This document shows, piece by piece, positions 10,277 through 22,023 of a stretch of 64,000 nucleotides of DNA. Both the position numbers and the translations under genes were made by a program. The notes under the pieces were generated by a model that was not told the DNA's origin, did not search any database, and saw only the letters and a program-made list of their open reading frames with translations. The first letter of the stretch is position 1. Every line of letters begins with the position of its first letter. Source of the DNA: Sclerotinia nivalis (Eukaryota; Ascomycota; Leotiomycetes; Helotiales; Sclerotiniaceae). The stretch spans positions 1,674,001 to 1,738,000 of the forward strand of contig JAPEIS010000013.1 of NCBI GenBank assembly GCA_029531795.1, given 5' to 3'.

Positions 10277-11944
10277 TTGGATCTGGTGGTTTGTGATGCA
10301 AAATGATTGCTCATCTGTTCACATGTCTTGGAAATTCACATATCTGAAGATGTTTCTCTGGAATGGTTGGAAATGGTAAGAAATAAGTATGACCTATGTT
10401 TGGATTGTTGGACACTCATTACGGAAAATCTTGAAAAATTCGATTCTAGACGCTCATTTTCTATATATTTACACACGACTTTGCAAAACTCATCAGAAGG
10501 GAGATATCAAAATCTAGGAGGACCCTAGGTGCCATGGTAGATCTCATGAGGAGGACTCAACTTATTATTTATGGTATTAACCGATCTGATTTCCCTCTTT
10601 AAAATAATCAATCATATATACGGAGCACATACAAAGCAATATTACACATTCATTTATTTTTATTTATGCGTATATCTTATTGAGACTGTGCTTTGATCAT
10701 TGTAGGTTACGAGTAATAACTTCCTAATTCATAACTTCATATGGCTGCAAGATTTGAGAAATATAGAAATACTGGCTAAGGTTACCTGGTAAATATTTGT
10801 TTCATGCTATTGAGAGAGTGGATGAATGAATGAATACTCGACTAATATCATAATGTAATACACCATACTCGAGAATTTCGATCTCTTTTCCCCTCTTCCA
10901 AGGACCAGGTCTCAAATCTTTTCAATTTAACCCCATCCCATCCTCACTCACAATCATGATTCTGTCCTTCCATTTCATTCAATTACAATCCAATCCTTTC
11001 CAATCCATCACATTCAAACCCATCAACCCATCAATCCATCACCCCATCCATCAACAAAATCCACCCCTTAACCCATTAAGCTCAAACCTCAAACCCAAAT
11101 TCCTTCCACAAAAGCCCCCTCCCCAAAGCCCCCTCCCCAAATTTCCCTCTCTATCTATCCATCCATCCATCCATCCATCCACTTCCGAATATAATTTCCA
11201 AACAAGATTATAAGAGTTCTGATCCGGTCCGGAACCACCGCACAACCACAACCTCAAATCAAGAACCACATCAAAATCAAGCCCACTCTAAAACTCCCGG
11301 GGGAAAATCAATAAGCTTTGTTTGGGGGAGCGGTAGATAGGCTGTAGGCAAGAAGAAAAGGTTACGTTTGCTGGGTTTTATGGAGTTGTTTTTCAGAGGT
11401 TTTAGAGCTAGAGGGCCATGGATATATCTACCTAATTTTAGGATCATGGCTGTGATATAATATGAATTATTTCAATTGATTGCAAATTATTAGGAAGATC
11501 GGACCTTCGAAAATCATCTGCAGGAACAATTTTATATTGTCCGGTATTTCATTTCTTTTCAGAGCCTTACACACGAGAAGCAAAATTTGCCAGATTGCTT
11601 GACTACCTAGTTACCTCCCATCCTGATATGCAAATATGTACCATTTGTTCGTCGCTAACTCTAGGTATCTTAATCTCTGTATTCTCCTCAAATTAACTCC
11701 TCCCTCGTGTGATATCCGCCCATGTAACCATTTTTGGCTGTCTCTCGATAAACCATAATTCATGCAGACTACCATACGCCCTACCGATATTTTTGATACG
11801 AAAAGCCTTTGAAATATAACAGCTTCGTCAATTGCAAGAGAAACGAATCAGATCCCTCCACCATTGAAGAAAGAAATAATGAAAGTAAATGAAGTATCAT
11901 TCTGTGCAGTAAACGCTAACGCAATGAATTTCGAGCTCAGAATT
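10277..11944. other. Intergenic region with CCATCC-rich low-complexity DNA
   Basis: The interval lies between the 3' ends of the MFS gene and arb1, which face each other. At 10930-11185 the plus strand is almost purely pyrimidine plus A, with an ATCC microsatellite near 11156-11181 and two AAAGCCCCCTCCCC copies near 11112-11140. The open frame across it (10956-11213) is a composition artefact. No gene seen. Confidence 0.5.
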
Positions 11945-14009
11945 CTATGGCCGATCAAACTCATCAGCATTATCCTTCGCAATGGCGTCCATGACTTTTT
12001 CCTCGGCATCAGGATCATCTTCGGTTGGTGGCAGTCTCTCATTTGGAACTATTAATGGTTAGCACAATCTTGGAAACTTCGAAAGTTCGAAAATTTACCA
12101 GGCTCTTTCCAACCCATCATCTTCTCATTAGGAAGGTAAAGGTGAAAAGAAGGAAAGACCTCCGTGACTTGATCGAAATATTTGACGCCAATGTTGAGCT
12201 CATGAACAACCACTTCAAGTTTAAGGCCTGGATAGCAATGTTGTAAGATTTCATCCTCGAGCCAGAACTCTTCAACGCAATCATCGACTACTTCATTTCC
12301 ATCATCCGTCTTGTCTTCATAGTCGTAGCCAGGACCCTCCCAAGATTTGCATAGAAGTTGGCCGACTGGCTTTAAAGCACCCAATCCTCGAGGGTCTTTA
12401 ACATGAGAGAGTTCTTCAATAATGTTTGCCGTAGCACGATGAACGTCTACCACCTCAATAAATCTAGTTTCGATGTTCACGACATGAGTATCACCCTTAT
12501 TGGCTTTCTCAAAGTGGCTCTTGTCACCAATGAAGGCTACAATTCCTCCAAAGACAAATCGACAAACAGGCAAACTTAGTACGGGTATGTTGGTAAACCA
12601 TTGCTCCGAGCCATCTTCAATATCAACCCACGCTGCGTTAACCTCCATATGCCGCTTGTAGTTTTCACCAAACAGGGTTGAAGCGGCTACGTTAAAGTCG
12701 CCAGGAAATATTTGCCGGAGATACCGGATTGAATGGTATTCCCTCTCGGCTATGTCACATATCTTTCGTGCGGCCATGACATCTTTAGTGTATTCTTTAC
12801 ATACCTCATGAGCCAAGACATAGTTTAGGAAGTTCCTAAGCACTGCGCAGTACATCTTTACCTCTTCTTCTCCATCGCCCATTATTTTAGGTGCTCTGTA
12901 AGAACTATGGAACTGTCAGTACATTTGACTCTGTGATTAGGTTTTGGGAACGTACAGAAAGCCCTTGACAACACCTTCCCAATCCACAACCCAATTTTCA
13001 GTATCTGAAGGGTCATAGTATTTGGCATTGCTAGATCGAACAAAGTCAGTAGCTTGAATGGCGGCAATCTCTGCTGCAGTGGAGTTCTCTAAAGTTTCTT
13101 TATCGAGACCACCATTGAAAGTTTTAGTGCCGACTTCGATTCCACCTAATGCAAAATACTTTGTAAGGATATTCGAACGAACGCTATCGAGCTTGCGTCT
13201 ATGAAGGTCAAATTATTAGCCAACTACCCTACGACTTGACAAGATGTGTGAAGACCTACCGTGCTCTGTATCGCTGAATACATGTCTGAATACGCCTTTG
13301 TCTGTCGTTAGTCTATGGAATCTGTTTCAGGGATGATGGCATACTCAGCAAATGACCGGCCTCTGTAAACATGTTAGCCAAGTTGACTTAGAGATAAGGA
13401 AGCACCTACTCGTGGTAGACATCACGTTCCTCTTCATACTCATTCGGGGTGAGAGGCGGATCGGCATAAAATTCTACCATGTCACGTTAGGGATGTATTT
13501 AGTTCCATGTATGACTGATCTTGCATACCCTCAAATCCTGTTGGACCTGCATTTTTCTTTGCGCCACTCTTCTTCTTCTTCTTCTTCTTCTTGGGCTCAC
13601 CGTCTCCACTTTCAGTAAATTTTGGACCAGCTTCTGCGCCTCCTTTAACTGCATCTTCTTCCTTCTTCTCGGGCTCTTCGGGAGTAACAGGGAGTCGAGC
13701 AACAGGAGTGCCAGTGCCAGAAGCGGGCGTAGCTGATAAGTGGTCTGGGGTGGGAGGTGGAACTCTTGGAGGAGCTGGTGGTGTCTTCATACCGGCCGCG
13801 ATCTCTGGAACGTTGATACAAATGTCCGAATCCTCGCTTGAGTTTGATTTAGATCGGATAGTCAACAATTGATCCCTTGTATAACGCTTCCCTTTTTTGA
13901 TCTCAGTTTCATCCGTAGCACCGTCAACACCTCGTAAAGCGGTCAAATCGAGCTCGCTGATGGCACGAGATAACTCTTCAGGTTCGGGACCTACAGAGTG
14001 GGGCGTCAT
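11945..14009 (-). CDS. arb1: Argonaute siRNA chaperone (ARC) complex subunit Arb1 (seven exons)
   Basis: In fission yeast Arb1 works with Arb2 to load Argonaute with siRNA for heterochromatin silencing. Seven exons assemble in frame: 13529-14009, 13410-13473, 13345-13362, 13260-13295, 12956-13198, 12099-12895 and 11945-12048. All introns are 47-61 bp and GT-AG, giving 580 residues. The N-terminus is disordered with a Pro/Thr-rich stretch and an eight-Lys tract near residue 145. The Arb1 domain starts with the run around FYADPPLTPNEYEEE and continues through RIQTCIQRYRARRKLDS, KYFALGGIEVG and VVDWEGVVKGFL, which I recognise from fungal Arb1 proteins. The acidic C-terminal tail is PPTEDDPDAEEK. 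The third exon is only 18 nt. The gene implies a working or recently working RNAi pathway. Confidence 0.88.
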
Positions 14010-15708
14010 AATATTGAGCTACCTACCCAGATGGATGGATTAGTATCGTAACCAATAGTTTATAAGAACCACTTGGTGGAGAGAAAGTATAGGTACGATG
14101 GCGATTTTGGTTGGTCGAGTTATAACACAACAGGAAAGAAGTATAGAAGGCTGTGCAGGAAGGTAGAGCTTGGGTACACTACCTTGATATTTTTTGTTGT
14201 TGTAGTGGGGGGGGAGGGGAAGTTGCAAGGTTGATTTTGAAAAGACTTTTAAGAACTCAATCGAAGCCCAATGTGATGAGTCAAAGTCAAAGTGAATGCG
14301 ATATTCTGGGCTGATAGTGCTAAGGTGAATTAAATAATCAAGAAGGCTATCAAGAAACGAGTAAAGAGAGGTCAATATTGCGGAGACTGCGGAGTAAACA
14401 AGGATGAGTTAAACCTGGAATTGGGACCTTGATTGTAACATTGGTGGATTTGATTGTACTGACAGATTGTTTGAAACTTTGGGTTGCAATGGGAAATATT
14501 AGATAATCCGAACAAACAACACAAAAAGTGAAAAGAGTGAATTACTTTGATTAAACGATGAGTGTATGTGTATGTGTGCGTGTGTATTTGTGCGTGTGTG
14601 CGTGTGCGTGTGTGTGTGTGTGTGGGTGTGGGTGGATGTAGCCGCTGATGATGTGGGTGTGATGACTGAGAATCAAAACTCTTGAAGTATAAAAAGAATG
14701 AAAGCCGTCGGTGTGTACTTGGTATGGAAGGTGCAAACAAGTCTTCCCTTCCGCAGAATATTGATTTTCTTTTGATTTGGTTACCTATTTTATTTTTATT
14801 ATATTTGCTACCTTCTGGTGCGCAAACAAGCAAGTATCAGACCACCTCAAACACCACCACCGAGTACCTTTTTGTACTGTTAAAGATCCCGATTGCGGGG
14901 AAATGCTGATGGTGAAGAACAGCAGAAAAGCCAGTATAAAGGTTAGTACCATTTCATTCCTTTTTCCTTATTGGCTTTTGCTATCCTCTGGACATCTCAA
15001 AATCGGTCGCTATCCGTCCGCCATGAAGAATGCCTCGTTCACCTCACAACATAAGGTTATCCCCTGACCAAAGATGGGTTCTGGTTCTGGTCCTGCCCAT
15101 TGCAATTCATTGCCATACTCACACTACTGCAAGATGGCACATCTTCGCATTTGAGTAGTCAAACCTTATTCGTTCTCCACTCGCTGTTGGAAGGATATAA
15201 ATGAGGTACTCCATGATATGATGAGAGTACATTGCGGTGGCAGTGTCGATGAATTTGCGGAATCAGCAGGAATCGTGCGTGCATTAACGGGTCTAAAAAG
15301 AACTGCTGATGACGGGGGCGCGATACTTCCCTTATAAGGAAAGGTTCCAGTGTTTTTCTACCGCTCGGCAAGGTATTTAATTAGTTCCCGCGCGAAAGTG
15401 ACCCTGGGATCATCTTGCGCGCCCAATCTTAAATCTGATTAATATCGATTTCACTCCCTACAAGACATTGAACTCAATAATTATTGAAAGCCACGACAAA
15501 ACGTCTCACCCTAACGCCCCCTTACCAACAACATCCTTACAGTACTCAGCCTACGAAGTCTTACAAAAGTTTCTTTCTTTCTTAGCACAAGAAGACAAAT
15601 AGAAGGAAGACCGCCCCCGGGTGTACCTTCCGCTTGATACTTATATTCTAATACATTTCTTTACGATAATGATAGTTCCTTGAAACTTTGCGACAACCAA
15701 AAAGTACC
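14010..15708. other. Divergent intergenic region between arb1 and the inositol kinase gene
   Basis: About 1.7 kb with no convincing gene; open frames at 14372-14833 and 14777-15067 are low-complexity or overlapping. A TG/CA microsatellite lies at 14561-14632. The final 250 bases are C- and A-rich, as expected for the 5' leader of the downstream gene. Confidence 0.5.
14561..14632. repeat. Imperfect (TG)n / (GTGTGC)n microsatellite
   Basis: About 70 bases of alternating TG with CG and TA interruptions and a 15-20 bp perfect TG core near 14609-14624. Such tracts are often length-polymorphic. Confidence 0.9.
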
Positions 15709-16813
15709 ATGGCCAAACCACTTCCAATTTGTGCCGATTTGATCGATTGCAATTATGCTGTCGCAGGGCAGTAAGTGTCAGATTTACCCCGATTTTATTA
15801 GGTTTATCTTTTAACCTTCAAGCAGTGACGGCACTCTTTCTGATATTGATGGCGAATTGTTTATTAAACCTTGTACCGATACCGAGATCGCATTCTATAA
15901 CGATACCATAGCAAACCACCAAGACTTTTATGATTTTATGCCAGAATTTCTTGGAACCTTGCAGCTGGATGAGAATCAGAATAAATCGTTTGAAGAGACG
16001 GCGGCCGAGTTGATTGCACAGCATTCAATATCTGAAGCTTCTTACCCAGGCAGGACAAATGGCAAGAGAATTGTTACCAATCAAGCCGTGGTTCTCATGA
16101 ATGCATCGCACGGATTCGTAAAGCCTAATATTCTCGATGTTAAACTCGGTGTGCGATTATGGGCAGACGACGCGCATCAAGAGAAGAAGGAAAGATTTGA
16201 CAAAGTTACTGAACAAACCACACACAAAGACTTCGGATTTCGCATCGCAGGTATGAGAGTATGGCAGGGACCGGATGCCAAGGGCGATGATGTAGATGAG
16301 GATGGCTATAGAATATATAATAAAGACTACGGCAGGTTCGAGTTAAACAATGGCAATGTTCACGAAGCATTTAAGAATTTCATCTTCACAGAAGCGGCTG
16401 GCATCGACAAAGAGTTAGGGCAATTAATATCGCAGGCTTTTCTCACGGATCTGAGAAGAATACAAGATGTTTTGGAAAGTCAGGAGAGCAGAATGTACTC
16501 CGCTAGTCTTCTGTTTGTTTTTGAGGGTGATGGAAAAGCATTGCGCGCTGCAATGGAAGAAGCCAGCCGAACACCTCCTCCAACAACTATTGAACATGCT
16601 TCCTCGTCGTCCGGAGAAACCCAATCATCCTTTGATGAGGAGGAAGATGAAGATGAAGATGACATTGAAGAGGGATCTTTCCCAAAGATATATGCTCTAA
16701 AGGTCATAGACTTTGCTCATGCGCAGTGGACTCCTGGGTTGGGACCGGATGAAAATGCTCTTGTAGGAGTACGTAGGGTGGGGGAAATTCTGGAAAAGCT
16801 GGCGGAACCTTGA
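15709..16813 (+). CDS. ipk2: Inositol polyphosphate multikinase (Arg82/Ipk2 family)
   Basis: The enzyme phosphorylates Ins(1,4,5)P3 towards IP4/IP5 with ATP, mainly in the nucleus. ATG at 15709; exon 1 is 15709-15770, a 55-bp intron (15771-15825; GTAAGT, CAG acceptor) joins in frame to exon 2 (15826-16813), giving 349 residues. Family motifs are clear: the PxxxDxKLG inositide-binding motif as PNILDVKLG at about 121-129, the SLL motif as YSASLLFVFEG, and the metal-binding IDFAHA near the C-terminus. An acidic insert (EEEDEDEDDIEEG) sits just before IDFAHA; low-complexity inserts there are common in fungal members. In yeast the protein also has a non-catalytic role in arginine and phosphate-responsive transcription. 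Orthology to Arg82 rather than to a Kcs1-type IP6 kinase is supported by the small size. Confidence 0.92.
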
Positions 16814-17723
16814 TGGTCAGGATGATCGTAATGTCCAATGGCATATCGAGTATACCATGCTACAGGAACGCTCTTGTCGCGCGGGAGTTATAGGAGTCAA
16901 GGGCTTATTAGATGCACGGCATATTTATGGAGTTGCTTGGACAGGGCATACATCTACACATGAGCATGGCTGTTTTTTAAGATACCCCCCTGCAAATGGA
17001 CATTTAGAAGTCTGCATATGCAAGCAAGCATATGCATTGATTTTGCTTTCCCTTCTCATTTTTACGGTTTAGATATGGTTCAAAATATATCCTCAACTTT
17101 TGGTTCCGCTGATATCCCGTGTCTTTGTCCGCATGTGAAAGGTGTAGTATGGGTTAGTTGCGTTGGCCGAGATTGTACATCTCAGCCCCATGACAAAAGG
17201 TGATCGTGGCTTTGAATGTGTTGTCTTCTTCAGCCAAGCCCGCTGCCCGATCTCTAAAAGACCCTTTTTGGGAAATTTTTCCGACTTTTGACTTTAGAAA
17301 ATTATCATCAAGCGAAGTTGTCATTGCATGTGAGATATACGGAATACTAGTCATTTAAAGCCAGCGATGTGACGTTTCTTTGATGGCTGAAATAGGCATT
17401 CTAAGCTGTGTGTTAAAGTTGTATTCGCATTCAGTAAGGGTTTCTCGTCTGGTCTTAAGTAATTTGCTGGTTATAAGTTCGGGTTTATATAATATGTAAA
17501 GTGATACATAATAATTCTAATCTGTTATCACGATGAATTTCACATGAGAGACGCGTCGCGTTAATACCGGTACTGTAAGGCTGAGAAACCCCTGCAACGG
17601 AAACCTTAAATCCCCATATCTTTTATCTTTGAACCGGAGCTCTACGATCTTAAGCTTCCCTAGCCAAAAACTTTACCCCATGCTCCACAACTTTCCGACG
17701 TAACTATAGATACTAGGTAGATC
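16814..17723. other. Intergenic region upstream of clp1
   Basis: About 0.9 kb with only short open frames. An ACGCGT hexamer (17551-17556) followed by CGCG lies about 170 bp before the clp1 start; it matches the Mlu cell-cycle box core but one copy is weak evidence. Confidence 0.4.
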
Positions 17724-19337
17724 ATGTCGATACCGGGGCTAGGTCATGCGGTTCCTACTGTAAGTAATTATTACATTCAAATCTATAACTATGATCATTA
17801 ATTGTGCATAGAGAGCTGCAGCGCCAGCAGCCATCTCACATACGAACATTCATGAGCTACAAGCAAACTCTGAATGGCGCTTCGAAGTCGCGATAGGATC
17901 GAGTATTGACGTGAAGGTATGGTTATCTTCTATGATTATAGGATAAGATCGATGGTTCTAATCGATATACACACAGGTTCTTTCAGGCACCGCAGAAATC
18001 TTCGGCACAGAACTCGCTCTCAATCATACTTATACATTTCACGGCACCAAATCATCCATCTACACCTGGCACGGCTGTCGCCTCGAAGTAGCCGGACCAT
18101 GCGAAGAATACACCGCGGAGGAAACCCCCATGGTATCTTACGTCAACACGCATTTCGCGCTCGAGAATCTGCGAAACGAAGCCCAGAAAGCAGGGAACGA
18201 TGGACCGCGCGTACTCGTCGTGGGACCTAGCAATGCGGGCAAAACTAGCTTGGTGAAACTCCTCACCGCATATGCGATTCGTATGGGCCGACAACCCATT
18301 GTGGTGAATACGGATTCGAGAGAGGGCATGTTGAGTATACCGGGGAGTTTGACGGCAACGGCTTTTAGGAGTATTGTGGATGTGGAGGAGGGGTGGGGAA
18401 GTAGTCCTACGAGTGGACCGAGTCCAGTGCCGGTGAAGCTGCCGTTGTGTTATTATTATGGACTTCCTAGTCCGGAGGATAATGCCAAGTTGTATAAGCC
18501 GGTTGTGACGAGGTTGGCGTTGGCTGCGACGAGTAGGTTGCAGGATGATGCGAAGTGTAGGGAGACGGGCATGATTATTGATACGCCTGGCGTTATCAGT
18601 CAGGGGAAAGGAGGCTATGAGTTGATTTCTCATATTGTTTCGGAGTTTTCAAGTGAGTTTTCTTGGGAGGGAATTAACTTGAGATAGGAACTAATGGTGC
18701 TGGCAGTTAATATTATCCTGGTGTTGGGCTCAGAAAGATTACACAGTGATATGATACGGCGATTCTCAACACACAAGACTGATAGCGGAGAAGCCATTAC
18801 TCTTGTGAGATTGGACAAGTCGGGAGGTTGTGTCGATAGAGATGATGCATTCATGCAACAAATGCGGGACGCAGCCATCAAGGAATACTTTTTCGGGGAT
18901 GCTAAAAGAACTTTAAGTCCACATACACAAGTTGTTAATTTCGATGAGCTTTCCATTTTCAAAGTTAGAGAAGGTTTGCAATAATTTTTTTCTTTCCCCT
19001 CATCTCGGGATGTTATTTGAATGCTAATACCCTCTAAGCACACTCAATGCACAGCGCATTTTTACCGGGAGGAGAAGAAGACGCCGAACCTACACAGTAT
19101 GAAAAAGTAGAGCCAGTACCCATGATGTTGCATTGCATCTTCGCAGTCATGCACGCATCGACGAGGGATTCGCAAGATACTATTCGGGATGCAAGCGTTA
19201 TGGGCTTTGTATATGTAGCAGAAGTGGATGAGAAGAAAAAGAGATTGAAGATTTTGGCACCGCTGAATACAAGAGTCACGGATAGACCATTGATTTGGGG
19301 TAGTTGGCCTGAAGCCCCAGTGAACTTGATGGGATAA
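17724..19337 (+). CDS. clp1: mRNA cleavage and polyadenylation factor Clp1 (CF IA subunit)
   Basis: Clp1 bridges Pcf11 and other subunits of cleavage factor IA during pre-mRNA 3'-end processing in the nucleus; its family carries a polynucleotide kinase-like P-loop. Five exons join in frame: 17724-17759, 17812-17916, 17977-18652, 18707-18973 and 19039-19337, giving 460 residues, the family length. An N-terminal beta domain (residues about 15-110: NSEWRFEVAIGSS, IFGTELALN) precedes the Walker A motif GPSNAGKTS at about 130-138. NTDSREGMLSIPG and IIDTPGVISQGKGGYELI (Walker B region) follow. The C-terminal domain ends MGFVYVAEVDEKKKRLKILAP. The last intron uses a GTTTGC donor and a CTAAG acceptor; a CAG further downstream breaks the frame. 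The Walker A Lys and Thr are intact, so nucleotide binding is expected. In yeast Clp1 lacks kinase activity. Confidence 0.93.
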
Positions 19338-19564
19338 TCAATAATGCACGATATTGCTGAGCGGAAAGTTCTAATACATGTTTTTGTGCTGGGGTGTTAT
19401 GCCATGTGAAAGCAAATCAAATATCAAAAACTCCTGCATACAACCTGAAGCGTCATGCCTGCCTAAATTGACCAAATTACGCCAGTCCGCATCGGTCTGC
19501 CCATAATCAAACCTTCATATCATAGTATCCCATCGATCATTGCGCGACCTTCATCACCTCCACT

Positions 19565-20197
19565 CTAATCCCTCGACTGCACCTTATGATCTCCTTTAAC
19601 AGCCTCTGCATACGATGGAGGCACCGCACCACTACTTCCCTCCCCACCCTGCGCCTGCCCTTCACCTGCCGTCGCCCAAGTACCATTTTGCTGCTGCTGA
19701 ACCGTAGATGCCTCCATAGGAGCCGTAGTTCCATAGCCCTGTTGACGCTGCACTCTCTGATTCTTAGGCACTCGTTGCGATCTCCCACTAGGTCCTTGTA
19801 CAACCACATAGGTTACACGAGCGCCTTCCGAATCGGGGATACTGTCGTAGTTGTAGTCTTCATCGGGGAACTTGGCAATTATGTACCAGGCGTGTAGGAG
19901 ACCTGGGAGGAATCCGAGCATGCAGAGGAGAATGTTGATTAGGGAGTCGGCGGAGCAGAGGCCGCGTTTTACCCAGACTAGAGGGAGGTTAGTGGATGGA
20001 TGGATGGATGGATGGATGGATAGATGGATAGATGTTGTGGATGTGGTAAAGGAGATGTTGTGGAAGGCGTGTGGGTTGTAGTATCTAGTCATTGGAAAAT
20101 CTTTGGAAGGATGGGAAAAGTTGGAGATTGTATGCTTACCTGCTAGAGGGGGAAAGAGGATGGCGATTAAGCCGAGAAAAACATCGGATGAGCACAT
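19565..20197 (-). CDS. Pmp3/UPF0057 family membrane proteolipid with extended cytosolic tail (Sna-like)
   Basis: Two-exon gene: exon 1 is 20140-20197, a 162-bp intron (19978-20139) and exon 2 is 19565-19977, giving 156 residues. The N-terminal half has the two Pmp3 helices, CSSDVFLGLIAILFPPLAVW with the conserved phosphoserine-like CSSD start, and the second helix LINILLCMLGFLPGLLHAWYII. The remaining about 95 residues are a Gln/Gly/Pro-rich hydrophilic tail with a PPSYAEAV motif, a PY-type (PPxY-like) sequence. Family members such as Pmp3 affect membrane potential and cation tolerance, while the tailed Sna2/Sna3-type proteins traffic through endosomes and recruit the Rsp5 ubiquitin ligase through PY motifs. 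The tail suggests the latter group. The gene diverges from the RPC37 gene. Confidence 0.87.
   Translation of the reverse strand: MCSSDVFLGLIAILFPPLAGKHTISNFSHPSKDFPMTRYYNPHAFHNISFTTSTTSIHLSIHPSIHPSTNLPLVWVKRGLCSADSLINILLCMLGFLPGLLHAWYIIAKFPDEDYNYDSIPDSEGARVTYVVVQGPSGRSQRVPKNQRVQRQQGYGTTAPMEASTVQQQQNGTWATAGEGQAQGGEGSSGAVPPSYAEAVKGDHKVQSRD
19991..20031. repeat. (GGAT)n microsatellite inside the proteolipid gene intron
   Basis: About seven perfect GGAT units followed by GATA-type variants lie in the 3' half of the intron, close to its acceptor (minus-strand ATCC repeats before CCCTCTAG). They form the polypyrimidine-like stretch of that intron. Confidence 0.9.
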
Positions 20198-20542
20198 TTT
20201 TGATTGTTGATGAATGAATGTCTGTAAGTAGGTTGGAGAATTGTTTTATTGGAAAAGAAAGATGATTGAAGGAGTGGTTCTGATTCTTGGTGTGCAGGTG
20301 GTTCGTCATCGGAGTTCGGGCCTTGTGACAAGGAAATCCTCTTATACTTGTTTAATATTAGCGCTGATGCAGCCTTGGCAGCTTATCGATAAGCTGGTCG
20401 GATGTCGGGATTCAATTATTGTCTGAATAATCCATAATCCTTGTAGTTCTTCATGTCCAGACATTTTGATAATTGAAAAAGTTCAAGACTTGATTGATCC
20501 AACATTACCTACAATTGTACATATTATTTACAAACAACAAAC
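20198..20542. promoter_or_regulatory. Divergent promoter interval (proteolipid gene / RPC37)
   Basis: Only 345 bp separate the start codons of two oppositely transcribed genes, so both promoters must lie here. No specific factor site is convincing; there is an AT-rich TATTATTTA stretch just before the RPC37 start. Confidence 0.5.
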
Positions 20543-21600
20543 ATGACAGACCTTGATATGGATGCCTACATAGATGGAGAGGATGATCCAATAGTCAGCT
20601 CCTATGACATTTTCATTAAACCTCACATTTCCGAAGGTCGAGAAATCTATATACTACAATTCCCAAATCGCGATATTGAGCAACGATATGCCGGATCAAA
20701 TGATGCTCAGCCTCTCAAATTTCGAACGAAACCAAAAGCCGGAATGGTTGAGATGGATGTCCCAATTGACGCGCGTAGGAATTATGACAAAGATAAGGGT
20801 GTGAAATGGGGAGATGCTATTAAGAAGAGTAATATGGTTAAGGGCGGGGGAAGTCATGGTTTACCAGGTGGATTTGGAATTGGAGGCGCGCAACCAAGTC
20901 AAAGAGGAAGAGGAAGGGCACAAGAGCTTGATCCTGAGAAAGTACTGGCGGATTTTGAAGGTGCTATTCGAAGTGAACAGGTTTTGGTGAAGCAAACTCT
21001 TGGTGGTCAAATAATTCCAGTCGACAAAAATAGTCCTAATTACTTTCTGGGAGCTTTTCAAAAAGGTAAATGGGGATGTTGTTGTATTCCTAGGAAAATT
21101 GCTAATCCAACCTAGACAAACTTCATCTTACCCCGATTGACCATATGGTACAAATGAGACCTCAATTTCATCATATCGACGCACACGTAGAACAGGAAAA
21201 GCAAAACCGCCCGCGGGAAGGACCTGCACCAAAGGTTACCGAAGCTCGAGCTATTCATATGACAGTTAAGTCAAATATTGATGGAGAGGAAGATAGGAGT
21301 GATAATATTGCCGTACGAATTTCTGCCGCGCAGCAGGAACAATGGGTGAAGCATCGATACGTCGACGAGGATCATCAAGCTGCTTGGGAGTGCTATCATG
21401 AAAACATGTTTATTTATGCTGAACAAGATGAGAATGGAGATGAGCAAGCACTCTCGATTGATGCGGTGCCCAGATTGACCACCGGGATGGATGACATGGC
21501 ATATATTGATACAATCAGTGCGCCAAATAATGCTGCCAAGATGTCAAGGGCTAAGGTGGATTCGCAAACAATTGATCTTGACGATGATGAGGAAGAATAA
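20543..21600 (+). CDS. rpc37: RNA polymerase III subunit Rpc37/RPC5 (Sin-like family)
   Basis: Rpc37 pairs with Rpc53 in the Pol III subcomplex that supports initiation and termination/reinitiation on tRNA and 5S genes. ATG at 20543; exon 1 is 20543-21065, a 50-bp intron (21066-21115; GTAAAT, GCTAAT branch, CTAG acceptor) joins to exon 2 (21116-21600), giving 335 residues. The N-terminal dimerisation region has the RPC5 pattern: DDPIVSSYDIFI, a YILQFPNR strand, LKFRTKPKAGMVEMDVP, then NYDKDKGVKWGDAIKKS. It is followed by a Gly-rich SHGLPGGFGIG segment, also typical. The middle is a Gly/Arg-rich linker and LTPIDHMVQMRPQFHHID is conserved. The acidic tail (DLDDDEEE) is a common ending. Confidence 0.88.
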
Positions 21601-22023
21601 TAGAATTGTATGATATGGGTGCATTCTCTGGCGTATAAAATCAAAAAGATAGATACCCCGCACATGTCTTTGGTAGACGAGATTCTAAGTAGACAGTTGA
21701 ACATATTTCAGCAGCACTACTTTATGTTGTGTGTCCTTGATTTGATATGAAAATGGAACAGTTTTTGAACAATCAAAGTTTTGTATATTGCATCATCCAT
21801 AAATCTAAAGTGTCATCCAAAGTATATGTTTAAGAGAAGTTTGAGGGGAAGTATTTCTTAAATCCGAATGTAGGCGATAACGATAAAAAAAAGTGCCGGC
21901 ATCGTTATCAGACAAACAACAAGCTCGGCCGACAGGGAGCTTTACTTTATATCCTAAGCTTCCCCTCCCACACAAATAAGCAACTACTACAAACCTTTTG
22001 TCCACGCCATTGGGATATTTAAC
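21601..22023. other. Intergenic region between rpc37 and ddb1
   Basis: This 423-bp interval holds the rpc37 3' UTR and the ddb1 promoter; a poly-A/T-rich run (GATAAAAAAAAG) lies at about 21881-21892. No gene is seen. Confidence 0.5.

Noticed and set aside
10956..11213. Open frame in a Pro/Ser/His-rich C-T-A tract
   Set aside because: The frame follows from pyrimidine-rich low-complexity DNA with an ATCC microsatellite; other frames are open too.
14372..14833. 153-codon minus-strand open frame with THTHTR repeats
   Set aside because: It is driven by the TG/CA microsatellite; composition, not selection, keeps it open.
17551..17556. ACGCGT as an MCB cell-cycle element for clp1
   Set aside because: A single hexamer occurs often by chance; there is no second copy close by.
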